Origin: an uncultured Roseburia sp.
Lineage (GTDB): Bacteria > Bacillota > Clostridia > Lachnospirales > Lachnospiraceae
Assembly: GCA_945787015.1 (NCBI GenBank)
Contig: CALZGM010000002.1
Location: 1-64,000, forward strand
DNA length: 64,000 bases
Direction: 5' to 3'
A program made the translations under genes and the position numbers. The notes below the pieces were generated by a model. That model made no database searches. It saw nothing but the letters and a program-made list of their open reading frames with translations, and was not told where the DNA came from. Every line of letters begins with the position of its first letter. The stretch's first letter is position 1. Shown here one piece after another: positions 55,741 through 64,000 of this stretch.

Positions 55741-56709
55741 ATGCGAAATAGAATAAAACAATGCTTGTTAAACGGGGTATTTCTCCTTGTATTACTGGGC
55801 TTACTGGTTTTTGCATCACGGGTGTTTCAACCGAAAAATAATACGGAAGCAGCCGGAATGGAGGACGTGGCGGCAAACGGAATCTTAGGAGAACCTGAGA
55901 ATTCGATTGATGTCCTGTTTATTGGCGACAGTGTCACTTACTGCTCTGTGATTCCAAATCAAATTTGGCGGGATTATGGGATTACGTCCTATGTCTGCGG
56001 AACCTCTTTACAGAAACTCTATTATTCGAAGGATTTTTTATATAAGGCATTCGAAACGCAGTCCCCAAAAGTAGTGATGTTGGAAATGACACCGGCGTAC
56101 AGCAACTTTATGTATCAGGAAAATTATAAAACCACATGGGAACGACTGCTTCCGGTATTTCGCTATCATGACAGGTGGAAGGATTTCCTCGCGGCAGGAA
56201 AGCCGGATGCCACTTTACATGTAGAATACACGCATCAGGAAATCAATAAGGGATATTATTACAGCCCGGCGATTGAAGTAGTGGAAGCAAAGCAATATAT
56301 TGGCGTGACGGATGAATCGGCGCCAATGCTTTCCGATAACAGAAAGACATTACTTGATATAAAAGAGTTTTGTGAGAAACGAGGCGTAGAATTGATTTTA
56401 TTTAGTGCGCCGAGTGCAGTGACCTGGCGGCCGGAGTATCACAATGGGATAGAAAAATTTGCACAGGAAGAGAACCTTACTTATTTTGATATGAATTACA
56501 TGACAGAGGAAATCCCGATTGACTGGTCAAAGGATTCCTTCGATGGTGGCGACCATCTAAACTACGATGGGGCAAAAAAGACTACCGCATACCTGGGTAA
56601 GTATCTAAATGAAATGGGCATATTTACAGATAAAAGAAACGATGCAGACTATCAGAGTTGGAATGATATTCAGAAGAAGTTCTATGATGAGGTTGTGGGA
56701 GAAAAATAA
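55741..56709 (+). CDS. SGNH-hydrolase-like acyltransferase partner (AlgJ/DltD-like)
   Basis: A 322-residue protein with an N-terminal membrane anchor (about 10-28) and an SGNH fold: catalytic Ser in VLFIGDSVTY and the C-terminal Asp/His pair in DGGDHLNYDGAKK. It is expected to transfer the acyl group delivered by the MBOAT protein onto an extracellular glycan or teichoic polymer; the acceptor is unknown. ATG 55741 has AAGGAG upstream; the longer frame overlaps the MBOAT gene. Confidence 0.85.
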   Translation: MRNRIKQCLLNGVFLLVLLGLLVFASRVFQPKNNTEAAGMEDVAANGILGEPENSIDVLFIGDSVTYCSVIPNQIWRDYGITSYVCGTSLQKLYYSKDFLYKAFETQSPKVVMLEMTPAYSNFMYQENYKTTWERLLPVFRYHDRWKDFLAAGKPDATLHVEYTHQEINKGYYYSPAIEVVEAKQYIGVTDESAPMLSDNRKTLLDIKEFCEKRGVELILFSAPSAVTWRPEYHNGIEKFAQEENLTYFDMNYMTEEIPIDWSKDSFDGGDHLNYDGAKKTTAYLGKYLNEMGIFTDKRNDADYQSWNDIQKKFYDEVVGEK

Positions 56710-56719
56710 AAGACAAAGG

Positions 56720-56752
56720 AGTGCTTTGGAGCTGTTTTCAAAGCACTTTTTT
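56720..56752 (+). terminator. Terminator of the acyltransferase pair
   Basis: GTGCTTTG (56721-56728) / CAAAGCAC (56739-56746), 10-nt loop, then TTTTTT. Confidence 0.9.
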
Positions 56753-56832
56753 CATGCAACGAAAAATCTTTATTTTTTATCTAATAAATGTAAGCAAGAA
56801 AAGTTATCCGGATAACAACAGATGGAGGAAAC

Positions 56833-57345
56833 ATGGAACGATTAGTAAAGAAAGCACAAAAAGGCGATACGAAAGCGTTTATTGCGCTGATGGAGAAAAG
56901 TAAGGAAACACTAAAGAGAGTTGCCCTATCCTATCTGAAAAATGAGGAGGATGTGGCGGATGCTATACAGGAGACAATTCTGAATGCATATGAACATTTG
57001 GGAGAACTGAAAAAGGCGGCATTTTTCCGGACCTGGCTTGTGCGGATTCTGATAAACAATTGTACGAAGTTATATCGAAAAAATAAAGAACACGAAAATT
57101 ATGAATACACGCCGGAGGAACTGGCTACCGGTAACAGGCCGGAGGAATTCTCCGTGGCATTTGTGTCGAATTTGGAGTTCCTTGATTTGCTTCGGACATT
57201 ATCGGAGGAGAACAGGACGATTTTCCAACTCTATTTTGGAGAGCAGTTTACAACTGCTGAAATTGCAGAAATTCTTCAGATAAAGGAAAATACGGTAAAA
57301 AGCAGAATTCGAAGAGGAAAAGAACAGTTGCGAAAGGAATTATAG
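56833..57345 (+). CDS. ECF-type RNA polymerase sigma factor (third)
   Basis: A 170-residue ECF sigma factor of the SigV/SigW-like shape: region 2 around LKNEEDVADAIQETILNAYEH and region 4 helix-turn-helix around FTTAEIAEILQIKENTVKSR. GGAGG lies 5-6 nt before the ATG. It is followed at 17 bp by a DUF4179 protein. Confidence 0.88.
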   Translation: MERLVKKAQKGDTKAFIALMEKSKETLKRVALSYLKNEEDVADAIQETILNAYEHLGELKKAAFFRTWLVRILINNCTKLYRKNKEHENYEYTPEELATGNRPEEFSVAFVSNLEFLDLLRTLSEENRTIFQLYFGEQFTTAEIAEILQIKENTVKSRIRRGKEQLRKEL

Positions 57346-57362
57346 AAGAGGAGGAAACGAGC

Positions 57363-58460
57363 ATGGATAAGCAGTATTCAGATCAAACAATAAAAGAAAT
57401 ATTAAGTGCGCCGGTTGGAGAGAGTGACATCATAGATTGGAAAATGCAGGATGCCTATGAAAAGATTCGGAAAATGAATAAAACGGAAACAGTACAGAAA
57501 AAAAGAGTCATACGAAGCATCGGGAAAGGCTTTGCGGCACTGGCAGCAGTATTTGTACTGGTATTTACCATTTGCCTTGCAAATCCGGTCTGGGCTTCTG
57601 GACTTCCGCTCATCGGTGGTATTTTTGAGAGAATCCAGAGGTTGTGGAATTTTGGAGAATTGTCGGAAGAAGAGATTGTATCGCTGATGACCGAAACCGT
57701 ATCAGAAACGGAAACAGAGGTAGAAAAGGGATACCCATACCAGGCAAGCTCAAAAGGATATACCTTCTATATCACAGAATATTATGCAACCAATCAGGGA
57801 GTCTTTTTGGGCGTTCGGATAGAGAGCGAAGAAAAGCTACCGGGATTTTATGAGCCGGCAGAAAATAATATGAATATTTTAATAGATTGGCAGACGTTAG
57901 AAGGCATTCAGCTAGATGAATATACCTATGAAGGAGTGCTGCGAATAGATATGGAGGAAGTTCCGGAACAATTCGAACTGGACTTTAGCATCCGTGAAGT
58001 ATGGATTGATTATTTGAACGAAGAGAAAACCGCTCACAATCACAAGACTTTGGTTCTAGACGGGTGTGATTTTAAAATTCCGATTGAAAGAAGCGATAAG
58101 GATTTAAAAATGATTCCTGTAAATGAAATAGGAGAAGCCGGAGTCGGAATGAAATCGGTTCAGATTTCACCGGTGGAAGTAACCTTAAATCTAATTAATA
58201 CGGAAGAGGAGGAAGGACTTGTAACTTATCCTGTTGTACTGGATGCTAAGGGGCGTAAACTAGAGCCCGGCAGTATGAATTCCCCGGATGTGTATGCGAT
58301 TGGAGATAGTGATATTTCTACTTTGTATGTTTATGTATGTGAATGGGATGAATATATGGATATTAAGGGATTAGCATTGGAGGAGGATGCAAGCTTATTC
58401 CAAAACGCTTTGGAGGAATGTGCGCTATATAAAAAGGTGATTGATACAACAGAAAAATAG
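57363..58460 (+). CDS. DUF4179 domain protein, probable anti-sigma factor
   Basis: A 365-residue protein with a cytoplasmic N-terminus of about 50 residues, a transmembrane helix at about 57-78 (FAALAAVFVLVFTICLA), and an extracellular DUF4179-type domain with PVWASGLPLIGGIFERI just outside the membrane. As the second gene of an ECF operon it is the likely membrane anti-sigma factor. The signal is unknown. Confidence 0.82.
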   Translation: MDKQYSDQTIKEILSAPVGESDIIDWKMQDAYEKIRKMNKTETVQKKRVIRSIGKGFAALAAVFVLVFTICLANPVWASGLPLIGGIFERIQRLWNFGELSEEEIVSLMTETVSETETEVEKGYPYQASSKGYTFYITEYYATNQGVFLGVRIESEEKLPGFYEPAENNMNILIDWQTLEGIQLDEYTYEGVLRIDMEEVPEQFELDFSIREVWIDYLNEEKTAHNHKTLVLDGCDFKIPIERSDKDLKMIPVNEIGEAGVGMKSVQISPVEVTLNLINTEEEEGLVTYPVVLDAKGRKLEPGSMNSPDVYAIGDSDISTLYVYVCEWDEYMDIKGLALEEDASLFQNALEECALYKKVIDTTEK

Positions 58461-58464
58461 AGAA

Positions 58465-58499
58465 AAAAGCAGGTGCCTATCAAGGGGGCACCTGCTTTT
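58465..58499. terminator. Bidirectional terminator
   Basis: Perfect 13-bp stem AAAAGCAGGTGCC (58465-58477) / GGCACCTGCTTTT (58487-58499), 9-nt loop. It serves both the anti-sigma gene and the convergent symporter gene. Confidence 0.92.
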
Positions 58500-58514
58500 G
58501 ACATAACGGGTGAT

Positions 58515-60050
58515 TTATTTCTTCGCTTTTTCATCCCAAACAGGAACGGAGGTTCCTGCTATCTCAGAAGTAAATGGCGTGCCATCGTTCTTATCAAAAT
58601 GAGCGGTGGCTCTTTTTACATATTTAAAGCCGAGGTAGAGAAGCGGTATATTGCAGTAAGCAATCAGAATGTTTGCAAAATCGGACAGATTCCACAATGC
58701 GCTTAAATCCATACCTGCGATACTGGTTAAGACACCAAAGGAAATAACCACGAGGCAGAGCACCCGGATAAAGTTGATAAAGGCTTTGTTGGTTGAAATT
58801 CGGTTTGCGCAGATTTCTGCAAAGGAGATGAAGCCTAACAGACAGGTGAAGGCAAACAGTCCAAAGCAAAGAGAAATCAAAAGAGAAACAATCGTATTAA
58901 ACGCAGTGCCCGGTGCAAGCTCGGTTGCGGAGGCAAGGTATTTTGGAAGCTTGCCTAAGTCAAACCATGCATTGGCCGCATCGGTCTGCCATACACGTCC
59001 CATGATAACCACAAATCCGGTTAAAGTACAGATTACCATCGTGTCTAAGAATACGCCAATGGACTGCACACAACCCTGTGTACATGGATGCGCAGAATCT
59101 GCAGCTGCGGCTGCCATGGTCATGGTACCCTGGCCGGCTTCGTTTGACATTAAGCCACGTTTTACACCCTGAACCAAGGCAATACCAAAGGCTCCGCCAA
59201 ACACAGCTTCCGGTTTAAATGCTTCTGTAAAGACTGCATAGAAGAACCAAGGGATGCGGTCAAAGTTTACAACGATAAGAACCACAACCGTTGCAACATA
59301 AATCACTGCCATAACAGGAACCAGAAGGTCTGTTAACTTTGTTAATTTCTTAATTCCGCCGAAAGATACTGCAATTGCAATTGCAATCAGGACAACGAAG
59401 GAAATCCAATACAGGGAAGAGTTGGTAGGGATGGTTTTTCCTGTAAGTGTTTCTGCAATCTGCCCAACTGCAGAAATGGTATTAAATCCCTGTGCCGGGA
59501 AGCATAATAATGCATAAATGATGTAAATAATAGAAAGAACAATACCGACGGTAACAGAACCTTTTAAAAGACGTTTGCCATAGAAAGCTAGTCCACCGAG
59601 GTATTCGTTTCCTTTTTTCTCTTTAAAAATCTGTGCAAGAGTCGATTCGGTGTAGGCTGTTGCCATGCCAAAGAATGCAGACACCCACATCCAGAACAGA
59701 GCACCCGGTCCGCCAACGGAAATTGCACCGGTAACACCTAAAATATTTCCGGGACCCACACGCATTGCAGTAGACAGGAAGAAGGCTGCAAGCGGTGTGA
59801 TACCGATAGCAGTTGCTTTTGAATTTTTTAAGATGCGAAGACCTTCCTTAAATTTACGAACCTGAATGAATTTTAAACTACAAGTGAAATAGATTCCTGA
59901 GCCAATCAGCAAAATGATTGCCAGGGAAAAGTTTCCCAAAATCGGGATGTTTGCATACCAGCTAAGATTTGTTGGGAAATCCCAAAACAAGTCAGAGATC
60001 ACCTGGATTTTTTCGCAAACAGCATTAATGACATCAAAAAGTGCTTGCAT
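58515..60050 (-). CDS. Alanine/glycine:cation symporter (AGCS family)
   Basis: A 511-residue polytopic transporter. Family markers include STAMRVGPGNILGVTGAI near the first third and GLMSNEAGQGTMTMAAAAAD in the middle. It imports alanine or glycine with Na+ or H+. Na+ coupling would fit the Na+-type ATP synthase of the same window, although the ion is not proven here. It is transcribed away from the amidohydrolase gene. Confidence 0.92.
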   Translation of the reverse strand: MQALFDVINAVCEKIQVISDLFWDFPTNLSWYANIPILGNFSLAIILLIGSGIYFTCSLKFIQVRKFKEGLRILKNSKATAIGITPLAAFFLSTAMRVGPGNILGVTGAISVGGPGALFWMWVSAFFGMATAYTESTLAQIFKEKKGNEYLGGLAFYGKRLLKGSVTVGIVLSIIYIIYALLCFPAQGFNTISAVGQIAETLTGKTIPTNSSLYWISFVVLIAIAIAVSFGGIKKLTKLTDLLVPVMAVIYVATVVVLIVVNFDRIPWFFYAVFTEAFKPEAVFGGAFGIALVQGVKRGLMSNEAGQGTMTMAAAAADSAHPCTQGCVQSIGVFLDTMVICTLTGFVVIMGRVWQTDAANAWFDLGKLPKYLASATELAPGTAFNTIVSLLISLCFGLFAFTCLLGFISFAEICANRISTNKAFINFIRVLCLVVISFGVLTSIAGMDLSALWNLSDFANILIAYCNIPLLYLGFKYVKRATAHFDKNDGTPFTSEIAGTSVPVWDEKAKK

Positions 60051-60129
60051 AATAAACTCCTCCTAAAAATAGTCTCTACCTAATATAGCACAACTCAATT
60101 TAAAATAACAGAAAAAAAGAAAGGAAACC

Positions 60130-61320
60130 ATGCATATGTCCGAAAAAATGCTCATAAAGCAGGGAAACATTCACAATGCTATTGAGAAAGAAGCATTTGT
60201 TGCAGATATTCTGATTGAAAAAGGAAAAATTGCAAAAATCGCTGAGATGATAACAGGACCGGTTATAAATGATGCAGATTTGTTGGATGCATCCGGATAT
60301 GATATTTATCCCGGATTCGTAGATGCCCATTGTCATTTGGGATTGGATGGATATGCAGTAGAGTTTCCGGGACAGGACTTTAATGAACTGGGGGACCCGG
60401 TGACACCGCAGCTTTCTGCCATAGATGCTATAAATCCGCAGGATAAAACCTTTCAGATGGCGAGGGCAGGCGGCGTTACCTGCGTCGCAACAGGACCGGG
60501 CAGTTCTAATGTAATAGGAGGAACTTTCTGTGCGATAAAAACCTATGGGCATCGGATTGACGATATGATTGTAAAAGAAAAGGTTGGAATGAAAATTGCA
60601 TTTGGAGAAAACCCTAAAAACTGTTATAAGGACAAAGGAGTTTGTTCCCGGATGAGCATTGCAGCGAAGCTTCGGGAAGAACTTTACAAAGCAAAGTATT
60701 ATGAGAAAAAGATGATGGCAACCGGTTATCCGGATGAGACAGATTATAGCAGGCTTCCTGCTTATGATGCCAAAATGGAAGCACTTCTTCCGGTGATTCG
60801 AGGGGAATTGCCGCTAAAAGCCCATGTACACCGGGCGGATGATATTTTTACAGCAATCCGGATAGCCAGAGAATTCGGGCTTGATCTTCGACTTGACCAT
60901 GTGACCGATGGAGCGTTGATTGCAGAGGATTTGGCGAAAGAAGGGTATCCCGTAGCGGTAGGGCCTTCCTTTGGTCATGCTACAAAATTTGAATTAAAGA
61001 ATAAGGATTTTACGACACCGGCATTGCTTGCAAAAGCGGGCTGTCAGGTTTCCATCATAACGGATTCACCGGTGATAGAAGAGAAGTATCTGCCGCTTTG
61101 CGCGGGGAGGGCAATTCACGAAGGACTGGATGCATTTACCGCATTGCAGGCAGTCACAATGAATGCCGCAAAGCATATCGGAATTGAAGGGCGTGTAGGC
61201 AGTATTGAGGAGGGAAAGGATGCAGATTTTGTGATTTTAAAGGGAAATCCATTTGCGGTAGATACAAGAATTCTGTATACAATTATAAACGGGAAAATCG
61301 TGTATTCTGATAAAAAATAG
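60130..61320 (+). CDS. Amidohydrolase family protein
   Basis: A 396-residue metal-dependent hydrolase with the HxH site at VDAHCHLGLDG, further ligands in KAHVHRADD and RLDHVTDG, the Asp in SIITDSPV, and the composite-domain tail GRVGSIEEGKDADFVIL. It belongs to the imidazolonepropionase/dihydroorotase-like COG1228 group; substrate unknown. ATG 60130 and ATG 60136 are both possible after AAGGA. Confidence 0.85.
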   Translation: MHMSEKMLIKQGNIHNAIEKEAFVADILIEKGKIAKIAEMITGPVINDADLLDASGYDIYPGFVDAHCHLGLDGYAVEFPGQDFNELGDPVTPQLSAIDAINPQDKTFQMARAGGVTCVATGPGSSNVIGGTFCAIKTYGHRIDDMIVKEKVGMKIAFGENPKNCYKDKGVCSRMSIAAKLREELYKAKYYEKKMMATGYPDETDYSRLPAYDAKMEALLPVIRGELPLKAHVHRADDIFTAIRIAREFGLDLRLDHVTDGALIAEDLAKEGYPVAVGPSFGHATKFELKNKDFTTPALLAKAGCQVSIITDSPVIEEKYLPLCAGRAIHEGLDAFTALQAVTMNAAKHIGIEGRVGSIEEGKDADFVILKGNPFAVDTRILYTIINGKIVYSDKK

Positions 61321-61388
61321 CGCTTTACAGATAGGAAGGCATCGGGGTAAAATAAGGTATATCTTTGGGCGAAAAGGAGACGGATACC

Positions 61389-62513
61389 ATGGAAAAAGCG
61401 AAAGTATATTATACCGACTTTCGAACAACAGGAAGAGAAAACCTGATGCAGAAGCTACGCAGACTGATATTGACAGCGGGTATCAGGGATATTGATTTTG
61501 AAGATAAATATGCAGCGATAAAGATACATTTCGGCGAATACGGGAACCTTGCTTTCCTGCGTCCGAATTACGCAAAAGTAGTGGCAGACCTTGTAAAAGA
61601 ACTTGGGGGTAAGCCGTTTTTGACAGACTGTAATACACTTTATGTGGGAAGCAGGAAAAATGCACTAGATCATTTAGATACTGCTTATGCAAATGGATTT
61701 TCTCCATTTTCAACAGGGTGTCACGTCATCATCGGCGATGGCTTAAAGGGAACAGATGAAGCTCTGGTTCCGGTAAACGGTGAGTATGTAAAGGAAGCAA
61801 AAATCGGTCAGGCTGTTATGGATGCAGATATTTTTATTTCCCTTACGCATTTTAAAGGGCATGAAGCCACCGGTTTTGGCGGAGCATTAAAGAATATTGG
61901 TATGGGCTGTGGCTCCCGCGCAGGAAAAATGGAGATGCATAATCAGGGAAAACCTGCGGTCAGTGAAGAGCGATGCGTGGGCTGCGGTGCCTGCATCAAA
62001 ATTTGTGCGCATGATGCACCGGTCATTACAGATGGAAAAGCAGCGATTGATTTAAAGAAATGCGTAGGCTGCGGGCGGTGTATCGGTGCCTGCCCAAAGG
62101 ATGCCGTGCATCCGACACAGGACAATTCTAACGATGTATTAAACTGTAAAATTGCAGAATACACAAAAGCAGTTTGTGATGGAAGACCTTGTTTTCATAT
62201 TTCCCTGATTTGCGATGTGTCACCAAACTGTGACTGTCATTCTGAAAACGACGTGCCGATTATTCCGAATGTTGGTATGCTGGCATCCTTTGACCCGGTG
62301 GCACTTGATATGGCATGTGCGGACTTAGCGAACAGTCAGCCAATGTTACATAACCACAGCGTGCTTCATGAAAACTGTATGGCACATAAGGAAGAAGCAG
62401 AGCATCACGATCATTTCCACATGACACATCCGGATACAAACTGGAGAACCTGTGTGGCGCATGCAGTAAAAATCGGAATAGGAACCGATCAGTATGAACT
62501 AATAGAAATCTAA
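61389..62513 (+). CDS. DUF362 protein with two [4Fe-4S] clusters
   Basis: A 374-residue protein. The DUF362 domain is visible at KIHFGEYGNLAFLRPNYAK and SLTHFKGHEATGFGGALKN. A ferredoxin-like insert follows with two clusters (CVGCGACIKIC and CVGCGRCIGACPKDA). A redox role is likely, but the reaction is unknown. ATG 61389 has AAGGAG 9 nt upstream; the longer frame starts with TTG and has no ribosome site. Confidence 0.88.
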   Translation: MEKAKVYYTDFRTTGRENLMQKLRRLILTAGIRDIDFEDKYAAIKIHFGEYGNLAFLRPNYAKVVADLVKELGGKPFLTDCNTLYVGSRKNALDHLDTAYANGFSPFSTGCHVIIGDGLKGTDEALVPVNGEYVKEAKIGQAVMDADIFISLTHFKGHEATGFGGALKNIGMGCGSRAGKMEMHNQGKPAVSEERCVGCGACIKICAHDAPVITDGKAAIDLKKCVGCGRCIGACPKDAVHPTQDNSNDVLNCKIAEYTKAVCDGRPCFHISLICDVSPNCDCHSENDVPIIPNVGMLASFDPVALDMACADLANSQPMLHNHSVLHENCMAHKEEAEHHDHFHMTHPDTNWRTCVAHAVKIGIGTDQYELIEI

Positions 62514-62526
62514 AAGGATGGAAACA

Positions 62527-64000
62527 ATGAAAAAGAAAACCAGAGTATTTGCGTTTGCATTAGCGATTATGCTGCTATTGTCGCTTATGCCACAGACTGC
62601 AGTAAATGCAGAAACAGAAGAGAAGAAAACAATCGATGTCATGTTTACGCATGATTTACATTCCCATTTGGAAAGTTTTGCTACCGTTGAAAATGGAGAG
62701 ACTGTTATAGTAGGCGGGATGCCTCAGATGAAAACCTTAATTGAGGAGCAAAAAGCAAAGAATCCTGATACATTAATTCTGGATGCCGGAGATTTTTCCA
62801 TGGGAACTTTGATTCAGACCGTTTATGAGACCGAAGCGGCAGAACTTAGAATGCTTGGAAATATTGGCTGTGATGTGACAACGCTTGGAAATCATGAGTT
62901 TGATTACCGGGGAAAAGGTCTTTCCAATATGCTGGAAACTGCTGCCGCAAACGGTGATGCAGTGCCGGCTATGGTTTTATGTAATGTAGACTGGGAGACG
63001 ATGGAAGCAGCAGGGCTGACAGAAAATCAGCAGAGATTGAAGGAAGCTTTTGACACCTATCCGGTACAGGATTATGTGGTGTTGCAAAAAGGTGACGTCA
63101 GGGTTGCTGTATTCGGTGTTTTTGGCAAAGATTCTTTGGCATGTGCACCGACTTGTGATCTTTTATTTAAAGATCCGGTAGAAGCGGCGAAAGCAACCGT
63201 TGATGAGATTCTGGAAAAAGAAGAGGTGGATCTGATTGCCTGTGTTTCCCATAGTGGAACATGGCCAAAAGAGAAAGATTCAGAGGATGAAATTTTAGCA
63301 AAAGCGGTTCCGGAAATTGATGTTATTATTAGCGGACATACGCATTCGAAACTTGAAGAACCAATTGTTCATGGAAATACCTATGTCGTTTCCTGTGGAG
63401 AATACGGAAAACGAATCGGTTCTTTTCGCATGGAGATGACGGGCGACGGAATCTGGGAGATGGTAGAATATGAACTGTTAGAAGTATCACCGGATATCCC
63501 TGAAAATAAAGAAACGAAAGCTCGGATAGAAGAGCTGAAAAAGAGCGTTGATGCTGATTACCTGAGCAAATGGGGATACACAGCAGATCAGGTGATTGCA
63601 CAAAATGATGTGGTATTTAGTTCGGTAAATGATTTGATAATGTATCACGAAGACTATAACCTCGGAAATATCATTGCGGATTCTTACAAATATGCAGTAG
63701 AACATGCAGCAGATTTTAACGGAGATGAGGTTGCAGTAGCCATTGCACCAAGCGGAACCATCAGGGACAGTTATCCGTTAGGGGATATTACAGTAGGAGA
63801 CATTTTCAATTCCTTTTCTCTGGGAATCGGGGAGGATGGTGTGCCCGGCTATCCGTTGATTAGTGCTTATTTGACTGGGGCAGAATTAAAGCTTTTGGCA
63901 GAGGTAGATGCATCTGTTTCTGATTTTATGACAACAGCAAGACTATATAATGCAGGACTTGGCTTTACATTTAATCCAAACCGAATGATTTTGAATAAGG
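62527..64000 (+). CDS. Secreted 5'-nucleotidase / metallophosphatase, cut by window end
   Basis: The first 491 codons, open to the last base. The protein has a Sec signal peptide (residues about 1-29, ending near VNA-ET) and a calcineurin-like metallophosphatase domain with THDLHSHLE, DAGDFSMGT, LGNHEFDYRG and SGHTHSKLEE. The 5'-nucleotidase C-terminal domain begins around NLGNIIADSYKYA. It removes phosphate from extracellular nucleotides. GGATGGAAACA before the ATG gives a modest ribosome site. Confidence 0.9.
   Translation, partial: MKKKTRVFAFALAIMLLLSLMPQTAVNAETEEKKTIDVMFTHDLHSHLESFATVENGETVIVGGMPQMKTLIEEQKAKNPDTLILDAGDFSMGTLIQTVYETEAAELRMLGNIGCDVTTLGNHEFDYRGKGLSNMLETAAANGDAVPAMVLCNVDWETMEAAGLTENQQRLKEAFDTYPVQDYVVLQKGDVRVAVFGVFGKDSLACAPTCDLLFKDPVEAAKATVDEILEKEEVDLIACVSHSGTWPKEKDSEDEILAKAVPEIDVIISGHTHSKLEEPIVHGNTYVVSCGEYGKRIGSFRMEMTGDGIWEMVEYELLEVSPDIPENKETKARIEELKKSVDADYLSKWGYTADQVIAQNDVVFSSVNDLIMYHEDYNLGNIIADSYKYAVEHAADFNGDEVAVAIAPSGTIRDSYPLGDITVGDIFNSFSLGIGEDGVPGYPLISAYLTGAELKLLAEVDASVSDFMTTARLYNAGLGFTFNPNRMILNK

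Noticed and set aside
58669-59172. 167-codon open frame opposite the AGCS symporter
   Set aside because: Antisense shadow of a clear transporter gene.

Overview
The window looks like a chromosomal segment of a low-GC, spore-forming Firmicute of the class Clostridia, most likely Lachnospiraceae. The reasons are strong AGGAGG-type ribosome sites, spmA/spmB, a CobB-DUF951-rpsF-ssb-rpsR block followed by gdpP-rplI-dnaB, a group of ECF sigma/anti-sigma pairs, an F-type ATP synthase with a Na+-type c subunit, and an agr-type quorum-sensing locus. The species cannot be read from the sequence alone.

Region 1 (1-9.2 kb): an SPL-like radical SAM protein, two ECF sigma factor/membrane anti-sigma pairs (the second partner is a beta-propeller protein), a DUF885 lipoprotein, spmAB and an initiator tRNA-fMet. 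A roughly 360-bp imperfect palindrome covers the stop codons of the convergent beta-propeller and DUF885 genes.

Region 2 (9.2-36.8 kb) is mostly housekeeping: an Rpn-family nuclease, a Sir2 deacylase, rpsF-ssb-rpsR, a three-gene ABC-2 exporter, gdpP-rplI-dnaB, a MerR-like regulator, a small ferredoxin, galM, a Sua5/YwlE-like phosphatase/upp/dCMP deaminase run, an ECF vitamin/metal-type transporter with its own S component, a methyltransferase, a CsoR-like regulator with a His-rich tail, the complete atp operon and a histidine phosphatase.

Region 3 (36.8-54.1 kb) is an AT-rich accessory island built by repeated duplication. It carries agrD, agrB, one LytTR response regulator and two AgrC-like kinases whose C-terminal halves are almost identical while their sensor halves differ. 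It also carries an XRE regulator, four copies of one promoter architecture (upstream of agrDB and of three different small-protein genes), a repeated stem-loop terminator, and one intact plus two truncated rpn genes. A lipoprotein/three-permease/ATPase cassette and a BlaI/BlaR1-like pair with a non-standard sensor domain sit in the same stretch. The likely circuit is: AgrB processes AgrD, the peptide is sensed by one or both AgrC kinases, the LytTR regulator is phosphorylated, and the shared promoters fire, including the one for agrDB itself.

Region 4 (54.1-64 kb): an MBOAT/SGNH O-acyltransferase pair, a third ECF sigma/DUF4179 pair, an alanine/glycine:cation symporter, an amidohydrolase, a DUF362 iron-sulfur protein and a secreted 5'-nucleotidase cut by the window end.

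The strongest candidates for new biology are the modular agr island with its reused promoter, and an internal ribosome site plus in-frame ATG at the same place in all four rpn loci, including the two truncated copies.
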